Below the pieces are notes generated by a model that saw nothing but the letters and a program-made list of their open reading frames with translations, was not told the origin of the DNA and ran no database searches. Below, in pieces: positions 1 to 9,119 of a DNA stretch of 64,000 nucleotides (within the stretch, counting starts at the first letter, position 1; the number at the start of each line of letters is the position of its first letter). The stretch covers positions 28,056 to 92,055 of the forward strand of contig NZ_POQT01000015.1 of assembly GCF_002938435.1 (NCBI RefSeq), in the 5' to 3' direction. The translations under genes and the position numbers were made by a program. This DNA is from Blastococcus saxobsidens (GTDB lineage Bacteria; Actinomycetota; Actinomycetes; Mycobacteriales; Geodermatophilaceae).

Positions 1-933
1 GCCGATCTCCTCGATCCGCCGGTAGTTCGCCGCCTCGGTCGGGATGAAGGCCCCGGCACCGAAGAGGTCCAGCACGATCGCGTCGGCCGGCCGGTCGGGG
101 GAGAGGCCGGTGAAGTGCGCGGTCAGCCGGTCGGGCCCGCCGAGCCGCTCGGCGGCCCGCGGGCCGAGCAGCCAGTGGTAGTCGTGGTAGCCCGGGGTGC
201 GGGCGTAGGCGACCACCGCCGGGTCCACCTCGCCGGCCGCGCTGCGCGCCAGCCACACCTGCTCGTTGACCGCCCCGGCCTGGTAGGTGCCCGAGGCGAC
301 GAGCGCGAGGGTGGAGTCGTGCGAACCGGAGAACCCGGGGCCGCCGGGGAAGCCCTCCGGGTCGACGCCGGCCTCGCGCAGGAAGTACGCGGGCATGAGC
401 CGGCCCGACGTCGAGGTCTGGCTGCCGTAGGTGAAGCGCAGGTCGGCCAGCGGGCGCAGGTCGTCGGCCGGCGTCACCCCCGTGGAGGAGTTGACGACGA
501 ACACGGAGTGGAAGTCGGCGTCGATGTCGCGCTGGGCCACCGGGACGGCGCCCGGGGTCTGCAGCCGGGCCTGGACGCCGGTGAGGCCGCCGAACCACAC
601 GAGGTCGAGGTCGCCGGTGCGGAACAGGGAGACAGCGGCGGCGTAGTCGGTGACCGGCCGGTACTCCACCGGGATGCCGAGCGCGTCGGCCAGGGAGTCG
701 GCGACGGTGGCGTGCAGCCGCTGCAGGACCTCGGGGTCCTGGTCGGGGATGGCGCCGATGCGCAGCTGTCGGGCCGGATCGGGCCCGGCGGAGGAGCTGC
801 CGCCGCAGCCGGCGAGCGCGGCGACGACGGCGGCGCCCGTGCCGGCGAGCAGGGTGCGGCGGGAGATGCGGGGGAGGAGCGGGACCAACTCGTTTCCGGG
901 GCCACCCGACCGGGCAGCGGGAGCGGTGCTCAC
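1..933 (-). CDS. ABC transporter substrate-binding lipoprotein, putative selenate/PhnD type (partial)
   Basis: Only the first 311 codons are present; the gene continues past the left edge. The chosen start is GTG at 933, behind GAGG with five bases of spacing. Residues about 26-46 carry a twin-arginine-like SRRTLLAG, a hydrophobic core and a lipobox-like LAGC, so the product is probably exported and lipid-anchored outside the membrane. The mature part begins with RIGAIPDQDP and contains VWFGGLTGVQARLQ, features I recognise from the family of putative selenate ABC binding proteins within the PhnD superfamily. The permease and ATPase genes would lie outside the window. It diverges from livK. 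Phosphonate or another oxyanion is an alternative substrate; the family assignment is firmer than the substrate. Confidence 0.8.
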   Translation of the reverse strand, partial: MSTAPAARSGGPGNELVPLLPRISRRTLLAGTGAAVVAALAGCGGSSSAGPDPARQLRIGAIPDQDPEVLQRLHATVADSLADALGIPVEYRPVTDYAAAVSLFRTGDLDLVWFGGLTGVQARLQTPGAVPVAQRDIDADFHSVFVVNSSTGVTPADDLRPLADLRFTYGSQTSTSGRLMPAYFLREAGVDPEGFPGGPGFSGSHDSTLALVASGTYQAGAVNEQVWLARSAAGEVDPAVVAYARTPGYHDYHWLLGPRAAERLGGPDRLTAHFTGLSPDRPADAIVLDLFGAGAFIPTEAANYRRIEEIG

Positions 934-1251
934 TACGTCCTCGCGGGGGGAAGGGGAACGGGCACGGCGGATCTCCTGGGCGATCGGGGGCGGGCGCCCC
1001 ATCCTCTACCGGGGACGGTCGCGGCGGCACGGCGCGCCGCCGGCGCACCCCTGCGGTGCCCCCTTCGGTCACGTTCTGGGCACGCTTCGGCGCACCCGGC
1101 CCGGACGTCCGCAGAGGCTGCCTACTGTGACGGCGTAACCGGCCGGCCGGCATCGGCCGGCCCCAGGCCCCGGGCGGCGAGGGCAGGCCCCCGTCCGCCC
1201 TGGAGACGTGCGAACCCGCCGCGCGGACGGCGGGTTCGACAAGGGAGAGAC
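934..1251. promoter_or_regulatory. Divergent intergenic region with structured livK leader
   Basis: This stretch separates the two divergent binding-protein genes and holds no convincing gene. A TAnnnT-type -10 (TACTGT, 1123-1128) could start the livK transcript near 1135. The resulting leader of about 115 bases contains three hairpins. A 9-bp perfect stem pairs 1141-1149 with 1154-1162. A 6-bp stem pairs 1172-1177 (GGGCGG) with 1195-1200 (CCGCCC). An 11-bp perfect stem pairs 1211-1221 (CGAACCCGCCG) with 1228-1238 (CGGCGGGTTCG), with a 6-base loop. The last stem ends just before the AAGGGAG ribosome binding site (1241-1247). No known riboswitch class was recognised. Confidence 0.5.
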
Positions 1252-2433
1252 ATGCGCACCAAGCTCTGCACCGTGGCGGCTGCGAGCGCCGCCGCCCTCC
1301 TCCTCGCCTCCTGCGGCTCCGGGGACTCCGGTGGCGGGGACACCAGCGCCTCGGGCGGCGGCCTGACCGGCGAGGGCAGCGGCGAGTCGTGCACCATCGA
1401 GGGCGAGGTGCCCATCGGCGCGGTGCTCAGCCTCACCGGTGCGGCGGCCAGCTACGGCGAGTCCCAGCAGCGCGGCCTGGAGCTGGCGGCCGCGGAGCTG
1501 GCCGGGAACGATGGCGTCACCTACGACCTGACGATCGAGGACGACCAGACCGACCCCCGCCAGGCCATCACGCTGTTCGACGAGTTCGTCAACGACGGCG
1601 CGAGCCTGATCATCGGGCCCACGCTGTCCAACGCCGCCGTCCAGGCCGACCCGATCGCCCAGGAGGCCGGCGTCCCGGTGCTCGGCATCTCCAACACCGC
1701 GGCGGGCGTCACCGAGATCGGGGACTACATCTTCCGCGACTCGCTGACGGAGCAGGCGGTCATCCCGCAGACGATCGCCGCGGCCACCGAGGAGTTCGGC
1801 CTCCAGGACGTCGTCGTGATGTACAGCAACGACGACGCGTTCACCGAATCCGGCTACGAGGCGTTCGCCGCCGCGCTGGAGGACGAGGGCGTGGAGATCA
1901 GCGAGACGATCACCTTCTCCAAGTCCGACACCGACTTCCGGGCCCTGCTCACCCAGGCGCAGGAGAGCGACCCCGACGCGATCGTCGTCTCCGCCCTGAT
2001 CGAGGCCGCCGTCCCGCTGGTCACCCAGGCCCGCGAGCTGGGCATCGACGTGCCGATCATCGGTGGCAACGGGTTCAACAACCCGCGGCTCATGGCTGAC
2101 GCCGGTGAGGCGGCCGAGGGCGTCGTCGTCGGTGCCGCGTGGAACTCCACCTCCGACAACCCGGAGAACCAGGCGTTCCTGGAGGCCTACGAGGCCGAGT
2201 ACGACGCCCGTCCCGACCAGTTCGCCGCGCAGGCCTACACCGGCCTGAAGCTGGTTGACCAGGCCGTGCGGGCCAACTGCTCCGCCGAGCGCGACAGCAT
2301 CCAGCAGGCCCTCGGCGAGATCGAGGACGTGCCGACGGTCCTGGGGGAGTTCTCCATCGACGAGAACCGCGACGCCGACCACCCCGCCGTCGTGCAGGTG
2401 GTCGAGAACGGCACCTTCACCGTCCTCGAGTGA
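1252..2433 (+). CDS. livK: Branched-chain amino-acid ABC transporter substrate-binding lipoprotein
   Basis: Encodes a 393-residue type-I periplasmic binding protein (LivK/Peripla_BP_6). ATG at 1252 follows AAGGGAGAGA. Residues 1-21 form a lipoprotein signal ending in LLLASCG, followed by a Gly/Ser-rich linker. The mature domain starts with a typical family opening (PIGAVLSLTGAAASYGES) and keeps the conserved DDQTDPRQA and GPTLSNAA segments. It delivers ligand to the membrane complex encoded by the next three genes. A strong hairpin follows the gene, which would leave livK better expressed than the rest. The exact ligand (Leu/Ile/Val, amide or urea) is not visible. Confidence 0.92.
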   Translation: MRTKLCTVAAASAAALLLASCGSGDSGGGDTSASGGGLTGEGSGESCTIEGEVPIGAVLSLTGAAASYGESQQRGLELAAAELAGNDGVTYDLTIEDDQTDPRQAITLFDEFVNDGASLIIGPTLSNAAVQADPIAQEAGVPVLGISNTAAGVTEIGDYIFRDSLTEQAVIPQTIAAATEEFGLQDVVVMYSNDDAFTESGYEAFAAALEDEGVEISETITFSKSDTDFRALLTQAQESDPDAIVVSALIEAAVPLVTQARELGIDVPIIGGNGFNNPRLMADAGEAAEGVVVGAAWNSTSDNPENQAFLEAYEAEYDARPDQFAAQAYTGLKLVDQAVRANCSAERDSIQQALGEIEDVPTVLGEFSIDENRDADHPAVVQVVENGTFTVLE

Positions 2434-2484
2434 TCCGGCGCACGGCTCCGGTCGGCTGACGGCCGAGCCGTCCTGCGGCCCTGC

Positions 2485-2514
2485 CGGGGGCCCGGTCCAC
2501 GGACCGGGCCCCCG
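2485..2514 (+). terminator. GC-rich hairpin between livK and livH
   Basis: A 14-bp perfect stem pairs 2485-2498 with 2501-2514 (core GGGCCCGGTCC and its complement). There is no U-tract, as is usual in actinobacteria. It probably attenuates read-through from livK and/or protects the livK mRNA 3' end. Confidence 0.7.
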
Positions 2515-2527
2515 ACAGGTCGTCGAC

Positions 2528-2533
2528 TACCGT
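2528..2533 (+). promoter_or_regulatory. Possible -10 element in front of livH
   Basis: TACCGT fits the actinobacterial TAnnnT -10 pattern. It lies just after the livK hairpin and 30 bases before the livH start, so livH-livMG-livF may also be transcribed independently. No clear -35 was seen. Confidence 0.3.
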
Positions 2534-2563
2534 GCCTGCACCCACTTCGAGACAGGGACGGCT

Positions 2564-3439
2564 GTGCAGCAGCTCCTCAACGGCATCTTCATCGGCTCCA
2601 TCTACGCGTTGTTCGCCATCGGCTTCACGCTGGTCTTCGGCATCCTCGACCGGCTGAACCTGGCGCACCCCGCGGTCTTCGCCGCCTCGGCCTTCGTGGG
2701 CATCGAGCTGGTGGAGCGCGGCGGACTCTCCCTGTGGGCGGCGCTGCCGCTGGTGTTCGTCGTCGGCGCCGTCCTCGGCCTGCTGATCGAGCGGCTGGCG
2801 TTCCGGCCGCTCAAGGGCCGGGCCGACGCGCACTTCGCCGGCCTGATCTCCTCCATCGCACTGGCCGGCATGCTGATCGCCCTGCTCCAGTGGCGGTACG
2901 GCCCCGACACCCGCCGCTTCCCTCCCGGCTCGTTCCCCGACACCCGGTTCGAGGTCTTCGGCGCCCAGGTCACCCTCGTGCAGGTCGTGATCCTCGCGGT
3001 CTCCCTCGCCCTCATGGTCGCGCTGACCTACATGGTCACCCGGACCCGGCTGGGCCGGGGCATGCGCGCGGTCGCGGAGAACCCGACGGCGGCGCGGGTC
3101 CTGGGCGTGAACGTCGACCGGGTGACCGCGGTGACCTTCGCGATCTCCTCGTCGCTCGGCGCGGTCGCCGGCGTGCTCTTCGCCATCAACGTGAACACCG
3201 CCCAGCTGGGCATGGGCGCCGCCATCGAGCTCAAGGGCCTGGCCGTCATCATCGTCGGCGGCATGGGCTCGCTGCCGGGCGCGCTCATCGGTGGTCTGCT
3301 CCTGGGCCTGGCCGAGGTGTTCGCCGTCCAGTACATCGGCTCGTCGTGGATCGACGTCATCGCCTTCGGGCTGCTGTTCGTCATCCTCCTGCTGCGCCCC
3401 CAGGGGCTGCTCGGCGCCCGGAAGGTCCGGGAGGTCTGA
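2564..3439 (+). CDS. livH: Branched-chain amino-acid ABC transporter permease LivH
   Basis: A 291-residue integral membrane protein of the LivH family. The GTG start at 2564 has AGGGA upstream. The opening LLNGIFIGSIYALFAIGFTLVFGILDRLNLAHPAVF is reduced here to its hallmarks: GSIYALFAIG followed by FGI and NLAH, which are diagnostic of LivH. Further on, GRGMRAVAENPTAARVLGVNVDRV is the cytoplasmic EAA-like loop that contacts the ATPases, and GGMGSLPGALIGG precedes the last helices. It pairs with the LivM half of the following fusion protein. The stop overlaps the next start (TGATG). Confidence 0.92.
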   Translation: MQQLLNGIFIGSIYALFAIGFTLVFGILDRLNLAHPAVFAASAFVGIELVERGGLSLWAALPLVFVVGAVLGLLIERLAFRPLKGRADAHFAGLISSIALAGMLIALLQWRYGPDTRRFPPGSFPDTRFEVFGAQVTLVQVVILAVSLALMVALTYMVTRTRLGRGMRAVAENPTAARVLGVNVDRVTAVTFAISSSLGAVAGVLFAINVNTAQLGMGAAIELKGLAVIIVGGMGSLPGALIGGLLLGLAEVFAVQYIGSSWIDVIAFGLLFVILLLRPQGLLGARKVREV

Positions 3440-5271
3440 TGCTGGGCCAGTACGCCACCACGCTGACCTTCATCGCCCTCGGGGCGATCTTCGCCTACTC
3501 CTTCTACGCGGTCCTGATCGCCGGGCAGCTGAGCCTCGGGCAGGCCGGCTTCGCCTCGCTCGCCGCCTTCTCCGGGGCCTACCTGGCCCCCAGCGGAGCG
3601 GACGTCGGCGACGTCCCCGCGCTGCTGATCGCCGTGGCGATCGGCATGTCGGTGGGCGCGCTCGCTGCCGTCGTCCTCGGCCTGCCGACGATGCACCTGC
3701 GCGGGGTCTTCCTCGCCATCGCCACCCTCGGGTTCGCCGAGGCGGTGCGCGTGGTCCTGCTCAACCAGGAGTGGACCGGGGGTGCGCAGGGGCTCGGGGT
3801 GCCGCGCGTCCTGACCGTCGGCATGGCGTGGCTCGCCCTGGGCCTGGTGGCCTACTGGTTCTGGCGCATGGGCCGGTCCCGCTACGGCCGGGCCCTGGAG
3901 GCCATCCGCGAGGACGAGCTGGCCGCCCGCGCCATGGGCATCGACGTCGGCCGGCACCGGCTCGCCGCCTTCGTCACCGCGGGCGCCGTCGCCGGCCTGT
4001 ACGGGGTGCTCTACGCCTACTACGTCCGACTCATCGCACCGGACGACTTCGACTTCACCGCGGCCGTCGAGGGGCTGGTCACCGCCGTCGTCGGTGGCTC
4101 CACGATGTTCCTCGGCCCGGTCCTGGGCAGCGGTTTCCTGACCGCCGTCCCGGAGATCCAGCGGGCGGTCGGGGTGGAGGCTGGCTGGATCCGGCCGTTC
4201 CTCGCCGGCCTGCTGCTGCTGGTGGTCATCCTCTTCCTGCCCGGCGGGCTGGCCAGCCTGATCCGGCGCCGCACCCGCATGCCCGCCGACGCCGCAGCCG
4301 AGGCCGCCGGTGAGCGCGCCGGCCGCAGCCACCCGCCCGCCGGCGACACGGTGGTCGCGCTGGCCGGCCTCGGCAAGGAGTACGGCGGGGTGCACGCCGT
4401 GCGCGGCGTCGACCTGGAGATCCGGGCCGGTGAGGTCGTCGGGCTGATCGGCCCGAACGGCGCCGGGAAGACCACCCTGGTCAACATGATCAGCGGGCTG
4501 GTCCCTCCCAGTTCCGGCAGCGCGACGGTGCTCGGTGCGGAGATCGGCCGCACGCCGGTGCACCGGATCGCCGCAGCGGGGGTCAGCCGCACGTTCCAGC
4601 ACTCGAAGTTGTTCAACCGGCTCTCGGCACTGGAGAACGTGCTCGTGGGAGCTCACCTGGTGAGCCGTCCGACCTTCCTGCGGCGGCTGCTGTGGCTGCC
4701 CTCGGCCCGCCGCGACGAATCGGCCGCACTGCGCCAGGCGGCACGCTGCCTGGAGCGCGTGGGTCTCGCCGAGCTGGCCGCCAGCCGGGCCGAGGCGCTC
4801 TCCTACGGCGACCAGCGCCGACTGGAGATCGCCCGTGCCCTGGCCTCGGACCCGTCCCTGCTGATCCTGGACGAGCCGGCCGCCGGCATGAACCACGTGG
4901 AGGCGCGGCGGCTCTCGGAGCTGATCACGTCGTTGGCGCAGGACGGGCTGACCATCCTGTTCATCGAGCACAACGTGGGCATGGTGCTGCGGACCTGCAC
5001 GCGGGTGGTCGTGCTGAACTTCGGCGAGGTGATCGCCAGTGGCGCCCCGGCCGAGATCGCGTCCGATCCGGCCGTCGTCGAGGCCTACCTGGGCTCGGCC
5101 GACGAGGACCCGGCCGGCGGTTCCATCGCCGAGGGCACGCTGGACGACCCGACGTCGGCGGAGCGGGCGGACGCAACGCCGGACGCACCGCCGGACCCGG
5201 TCGTCGACGTGCGGCCCGGTGCGGCCGGCGACCTGGCACCACCGGACTCGACCCCGAGGGATGCGACATGA
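3439..5271 (+). CDS. Fused branched-chain amino-acid ABC permease-ATPase (LivM-LivG)
   Basis: One reading frame of 610 residues joins two subunits that are usually separate. Residues about 1-280 are LivM: about eight hydrophobic segments, GQLSLGQAGF near residue 30 and the loop RALEAIREDELAARAMGIDV. After a charged, alanine-rich linker (about 280-310) comes a LivG ATPase. Its Walker A is GPNGAGKTT near 337, its signature-like YGDQRRLEIARAL near 455 and its Walker B LLILDEPAAGMN near 474. The last 60 residues are acidic and proline-rich and look disordered. No stop or restart separates the halves. Start ATG overlaps the livH stop; the gene end overlaps livF. LivM-LivG fusions are known in actinobacteria. 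Confidence 0.9.
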   Translation: MLGQYATTLTFIALGAIFAYSFYAVLIAGQLSLGQAGFASLAAFSGAYLAPSGADVGDVPALLIAVAIGMSVGALAAVVLGLPTMHLRGVFLAIATLGFAEAVRVVLLNQEWTGGAQGLGVPRVLTVGMAWLALGLVAYWFWRMGRSRYGRALEAIREDELAARAMGIDVGRHRLAAFVTAGAVAGLYGVLYAYYVRLIAPDDFDFTAAVEGLVTAVVGGSTMFLGPVLGSGFLTAVPEIQRAVGVEAGWIRPFLAGLLLLVVILFLPGGLASLIRRRTRMPADAAAEAAGERAGRSHPPAGDTVVALAGLGKEYGGVHAVRGVDLEIRAGEVVGLIGPNGAGKTTLVNMISGLVPPSSGSATVLGAEIGRTPVHRIAAAGVSRTFQHSKLFNRLSALENVLVGAHLVSRPTFLRRLLWLPSARRDESAALRQAARCLERVGLAELAASRAEALSYGDQRRLEIARALASDPSLLILDEPAAGMNHVEARRLSELITSLAQDGLTILFIEHNVGMVLRTCTRVVVLNFGEVIASGAPAEIASDPAVVEAYLGSADEDPAGGSIAEGTLDDPTSAERADATPDAPPDPVVDVRPGAAGDLAPPDSTPRDAT

Positions 5272-5990
5272 GCGACCCCATCCTCACCGTGGACGGCCTG
5301 CGGGTGAGCTACGGCCGGGTCGAGGCGGTCCGGGACGTCAGCTTCCGCGCCGAGCCGGGGGCGCTGGTGACGCTGGTCGGCGCCAACGGGGCGGGCAAGT
5401 CCTCGGTCATCAACGCCGTCGCCGGGCTGCTCCGGCCGGCCGGTGGGCGGATCACGTTCGAGGGGCAGGAGATCACCCGGACGCCGGCGCACAAGCTGGT
5501 GCGCCGGGGGCTGGTCCAGGTGCCCGAGGGGCGGCAGATCCTGGCCACGCTGACCATCGAGGAGAACCTCCAGATGGGTGGGTGGCACACCGGTGGCGGG
5601 GGCTCGGGCGCCATCGACGCCATGTACGACAGGTTCCCGGTGCTCGCCGAGCGGCGCGCGCTGCCGGCCGGAGCGCTGTCCGGCGGCGAGCAGCAGATGC
5701 TGGCCATCGCACGGGCCCTGGTGGCCGGGCCGAAGGTGATGCTCATGGACGAGCCGTCGATGGGGCTGGCCCCCAAGATCGTCGACGAGGTGTTCCGCGT
5801 CATCGAGGAGATCCGGGCGTCGGGCACCACGGTCGTGCTGGTCGAGCAGAACGCCCGCCGGGCGCTGCGCGCGGCCGACCACGGCTACGTCATGCAGAGC
5901 GGGGAGGTCGTGCACTCGGGCCCGGCTGCCGACCTGCTCGCCGACGAGCGCATCGTGCAGGCCTACCTGGGGGTCGAGAGCGGGACCTGA
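5268..5990 (+). CDS. livF: Branched-chain amino-acid ABC transporter ATP-binding protein LivF
   Basis: A 240-residue ABC ATPase. Walker A GANGAGKS lies near residue 39, the Q-loop region shows VPEGRQILATLTIEENL (typical of LivF), the signature is LSGGEQQM near 137, and Walker B VMLMDEPSMGL near 157. The VVLVEQNARRAL H-loop region has Gln-Asn where many ATPases carry His, as is normal in LivF. The start overlaps the stop of the LivM-LivG fusion (ATGA), so translation is coupled. It forms the nucleotide-binding pair with the LivG domain. Confidence 0.92.
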   Translation: MSDPILTVDGLRVSYGRVEAVRDVSFRAEPGALVTLVGANGAGKSSVINAVAGLLRPAGGRITFEGQEITRTPAHKLVRRGLVQVPEGRQILATLTIEENLQMGGWHTGGGGSGAIDAMYDRFPVLAERRALPAGALSGGEQQMLAIARALVAGPKVMLMDEPSMGLAPKIVDEVFRVIEEIRASGTTVVLVEQNARRALRAADHGYVMQSGEVVHSGPAADLLADERIVQAYLGVESGT

Positions 5991-6074
5991 CCGGCCGGCC
6001 GGTGAGGTGCTGGAACGGCCCCGTGCAGGGTCCCGCCGCGAGCGCAGCGAGTGGTGGGGGGCGCGGGGTCCTTC

Positions 6075-6080
6075 TAGGGT
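6075..6080 (+). promoter_or_regulatory. -10 element TAGGGT for a probably leaderless HIT gene
   Basis: TAGGGT matches TAnnnT and ends exactly 6 bases before the GTG start at 6087. There is no Shine-Dalgarno sequence in between, so the transcript would begin at or next to the start codon. The preceding intergenic bases (about 6036-6055) contain GAGCGCAGCGAG, a palindrome-like motif also related to the repeat at 9037-9108. Confidence 0.5.
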
Positions 6081-6086
6081 CCTGTC

Positions 6087-6446
6087 GTGACCGACTGCCT
6101 GTTCTGCCGCATGGTCGCCGGTGAGATCCCCGCCGACGTCGTCCACCGCACCGACCGCGTGCTCGCCTTCCGCGACATCAACCCGCAGGCGCCGACGCAC
6201 GTGCTGGTGGTCCCGCAGGACCACCACGCCACCGTCGGCGCGCTCGCCGAGGCCGACCCGGCGCTGCTCGGCGACGTCGTCTCGGCGGCGCACGCGGTGG
6301 CGCGCCAGGAGGGCCTGGTGGGCGCGGACGGCGCCGAGCCGGGCTACCGCCTGGTGGCCAACACCGGTCCTGACGCGGGCCAGACCGTGCACCACGTGCA
6401 CCTGCACGTGCTGGGCGGCCGGGGCCTCGGGTGGCCGCCGGGGTGA
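6087..6446 (+). CDS. HIT family (histidine triad) nucleotide-binding protein
   Basis: A 119-residue cytosolic protein of the Hint/HIT branch, which hydrolyses nucleoside phosphoramidates and related nucleotides. It begins DCLFCRMVAGEIPADVV, with the family's CxxC (FC at residues 3-6), and carries the active-site triad HHVHLHVLGG near residue 102. Length is usual for the family. GTG at 6087 was chosen because the conserved N-terminus starts there. It is followed by an enoyl-CoA hydratase gene and then phoH; HIT genes close to phoH are common in actinobacteria. Confidence 0.92.
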   Translation: MTDCLFCRMVAGEIPADVVHRTDRVLAFRDINPQAPTHVLVVPQDHHATVGALAEADPALLGDVVSAAHAVARQEGLVGADGAEPGYRLVANTGPDAGQTVHHVHLHVLGGRGLGWPPG

Positions 6447-6478
6447 CCCCGCCCGGAGCTGCCTGAGAAGGTGGGGGC

Positions 6479-7291
6479 ATGAGCGAGCCCCTGCGCATCG
6501 AGCGCGACGGCGACGTCGCCGTCGTCGTCCTGGACAACCCGCCGCTGAACCTCTTCGACGCGGCGACGTTCGACGCGATGGAGCGGGTGGCGCGGGAGCT
6601 CGTGGCGATGACCGACCCGGCCGACCCCGACCGGGCCCGCGCGGTGCTGGTCGAGGCGCGCGGCAAGGTGGTCTCCGGCGGCGTCGACGTCACCTACTTC
6701 CGGGACATCGCCGAGGGGCCCGACCCGGCCGAGCGCGGCGGCGAGCTGTGGGCCCGCCTGCTGGAGGTGGCCAACACCTTCGAGGACCTGCCGGTGCCCA
6801 CCGTGTTCGCCGCCCACGGGCTGACGCTGACCGCAGCGTTCGAGCTGGCGCTGTCCTGCGACATCCTGCTGGCCGCGGAGAAGGCTTCGTTCGGCCTGGT
6901 GGAGATCGTCGTGGGTCTGACCCCGTCGATGGGCGGGCCGCAGCGGCTGGCCGAGCGCGCCGGCCCGGCCCGGGCCAAGGAGCTCGTCTACACCGGCGAG
7001 CGCTACCCGGCCGCGGTGCTGGAGCGATGGAACGTGGTCAACCGCGTGCTGCCCGACGAGGGCTTCGCCGAGGCCGCTCGCGCCTACGCCCACCGGGTGG
7101 CGGCCGGCCCCACGGTGGCGCACGCGGCGACCAAGCGGCTGGCGTCGGTCGCCGTCCGCGAGGGAGCCCGGGCGGCCGACGCGCTGGTGCCCGCCGTCTC
7201 CGGCCCGCTGTTCGCCACCGAGGACCTGCGCGGCGCCGTCGCGTCGTTCCTGTCCGACGGCCCCGGCAAGGCGAGCTACCGCGGTCGGTGA
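6479..7291 (+). CDS. Enoyl-CoA hydratase/isomerase family protein
   Basis: A 270-residue crotonase-fold protein. ATG at 6479 follows GAGAAGGTGGGGG. The CoA-binding/oxyanion segment is GKVVSGGVDVTYF (about residues 60-72), where many relatives have FSAGADL. The second oxyanion segment and active-site region is CDILLAAEKASFGLVEIVVGL, with a Glu at the usual position, followed by GGPQRL. It could hydrate 2-enoyl-CoA or act as an isomerase; the substrate is unknown. It sits alone between the HIT gene and phoH, not in a fatty-acid operon. Confidence 0.85.
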   Translation: MSEPLRIERDGDVAVVVLDNPPLNLFDAATFDAMERVARELVAMTDPADPDRARAVLVEARGKVVSGGVDVTYFRDIAEGPDPAERGGELWARLLEVANTFEDLPVPTVFAAHGLTLTAAFELALSCDILLAAEKASFGLVEIVVGLTPSMGGPQRLAERAGPARAKELVYTGERYPAAVLERWNVVNRVLPDEGFAEAARAYAHRVAAGPTVAHAATKRLASVAVREGARAADALVPAVSGPLFATEDLRGAVASFLSDGPGKASYRGR

Positions 7292-7347
7292 CCCCATCGA
7301 GCGACCGGCGCTTGAGGGGCGCTCGCGCGGGTAGAGTCGACCGTCCA

Positions 7348-8520
<1,173 letters not shown>

Positions 8521-8525
8521 CCGCC

Positions 8526-9029
8526 GTGCCCGTCGAGGTGTCCAACGAGTCCGAGATCGCCGTGGACGAGGCCGAACTGGCCGGCGTCTGCCGGTTCGTG
8601 CTCGGCGAGATGGAGATCAACCCGATGGCCGAGCTGTCGGTGCTCTGCGTCGACACCGAGTACATGAGCAGCCTGCACGAGCGGTGGATGGGCGAGAAGG
8701 GCCCCACCGACGTGCTGGCCTTCCCCATGGACGAGTTCGACTCCGGGCGGCCGGACGACCCCGAGCCCGGCCCGGCCCTGCTCGGCGACATCGTGCTGTG
8801 CCCGTCGGTCGCCGTCCGGCAGGCCCGGGCCGCCGGTCACTCCATGGATGACGAGCTGGTCCTGCTGGCCACTCACGGGGTGCTGCACCTGCTCGGGTAC
8901 GACCACATGGAGCCCGACGAGGAGAAGGAGATGTTCGCGCTCCAGTCGAAGCTCATCGACGCCTGGCGCGCCGCTCCCCGCGAGCCGGTGACCGGCGCGG
9001 CGACGGGTCAGGAGAGCGGTTCCCGATGA
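8526..9029 (+). CDS. ybeY: Endoribonuclease YbeY (rRNA maturation factor)
   Basis: A 167-residue zinc metallo-endoribonuclease for 16S rRNA 3'-end processing and ribosome quality control. The zinc site H-x3-H-x5-H is present in [19 protein letters not shown] (about residues 115-133), and [13 protein letters not shown] is the other family signature. The GTG at 8526 was chosen over longer options because of AGGGGAG at the correct distance. It overlaps nothing upstream (5-base gap to phoH). Its stop lies inside ATGAGCACCGC, the left copy of an 11-bp direct repeat. Confidence 0.95.
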   Translation: MPVEVSNESEIAVDEAELAGVCRFVLGEMEINPMAELSVLCVDTEYMSSLHERWMGEKGPTDVLAFPMDEFDSGRPDDPEPGPALLGDIVLCPSVAVRQARAAGHSMDDELVLLATHGVLHLLGYDHMEPDEEKEMFALQSKLIDAWRAAPREPVTGAATGQESGSR

Positions 9030-9119
9030 GCACCGCGAGCGCGACGGGCGAGCGAGCATCGCAGCGAGTGCCAGCGAGCGAGGAGCGGAACGAGTCCGGA
9101 GCCGAGCAATGAGCACCGC
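9026..9119. repeat. Short repeat element flanked by 11-bp direct repeats
   Basis: ATGAGCACCGC occurs at 9026-9036 and again at 9109-9119. The 72 bases between (9037-9108) are built of GAGCGAG/GCAGCGAG-like words and include GAGCGAGGAGCGGAACGAG. The right copy is the start of the CBS-domain gene. The left copy overlaps the ybeY stop exactly as an ancestral ATGA-coupled start would. The two copies are 83 bases apart, so they are out of frame. This is what insertion of a small element with target duplication would leave. Confidence 0.6.

Noticed and set aside
115..1251. Long plus-strand open frame upstream of livK, joined to it in frame
   Set aside because: It is antisense to the binding-protein gene (1-933), is Arg/Gly/Ala-rich and has no ribosome binding site; livK clearly starts at 1252 with its lipoprotein signal.
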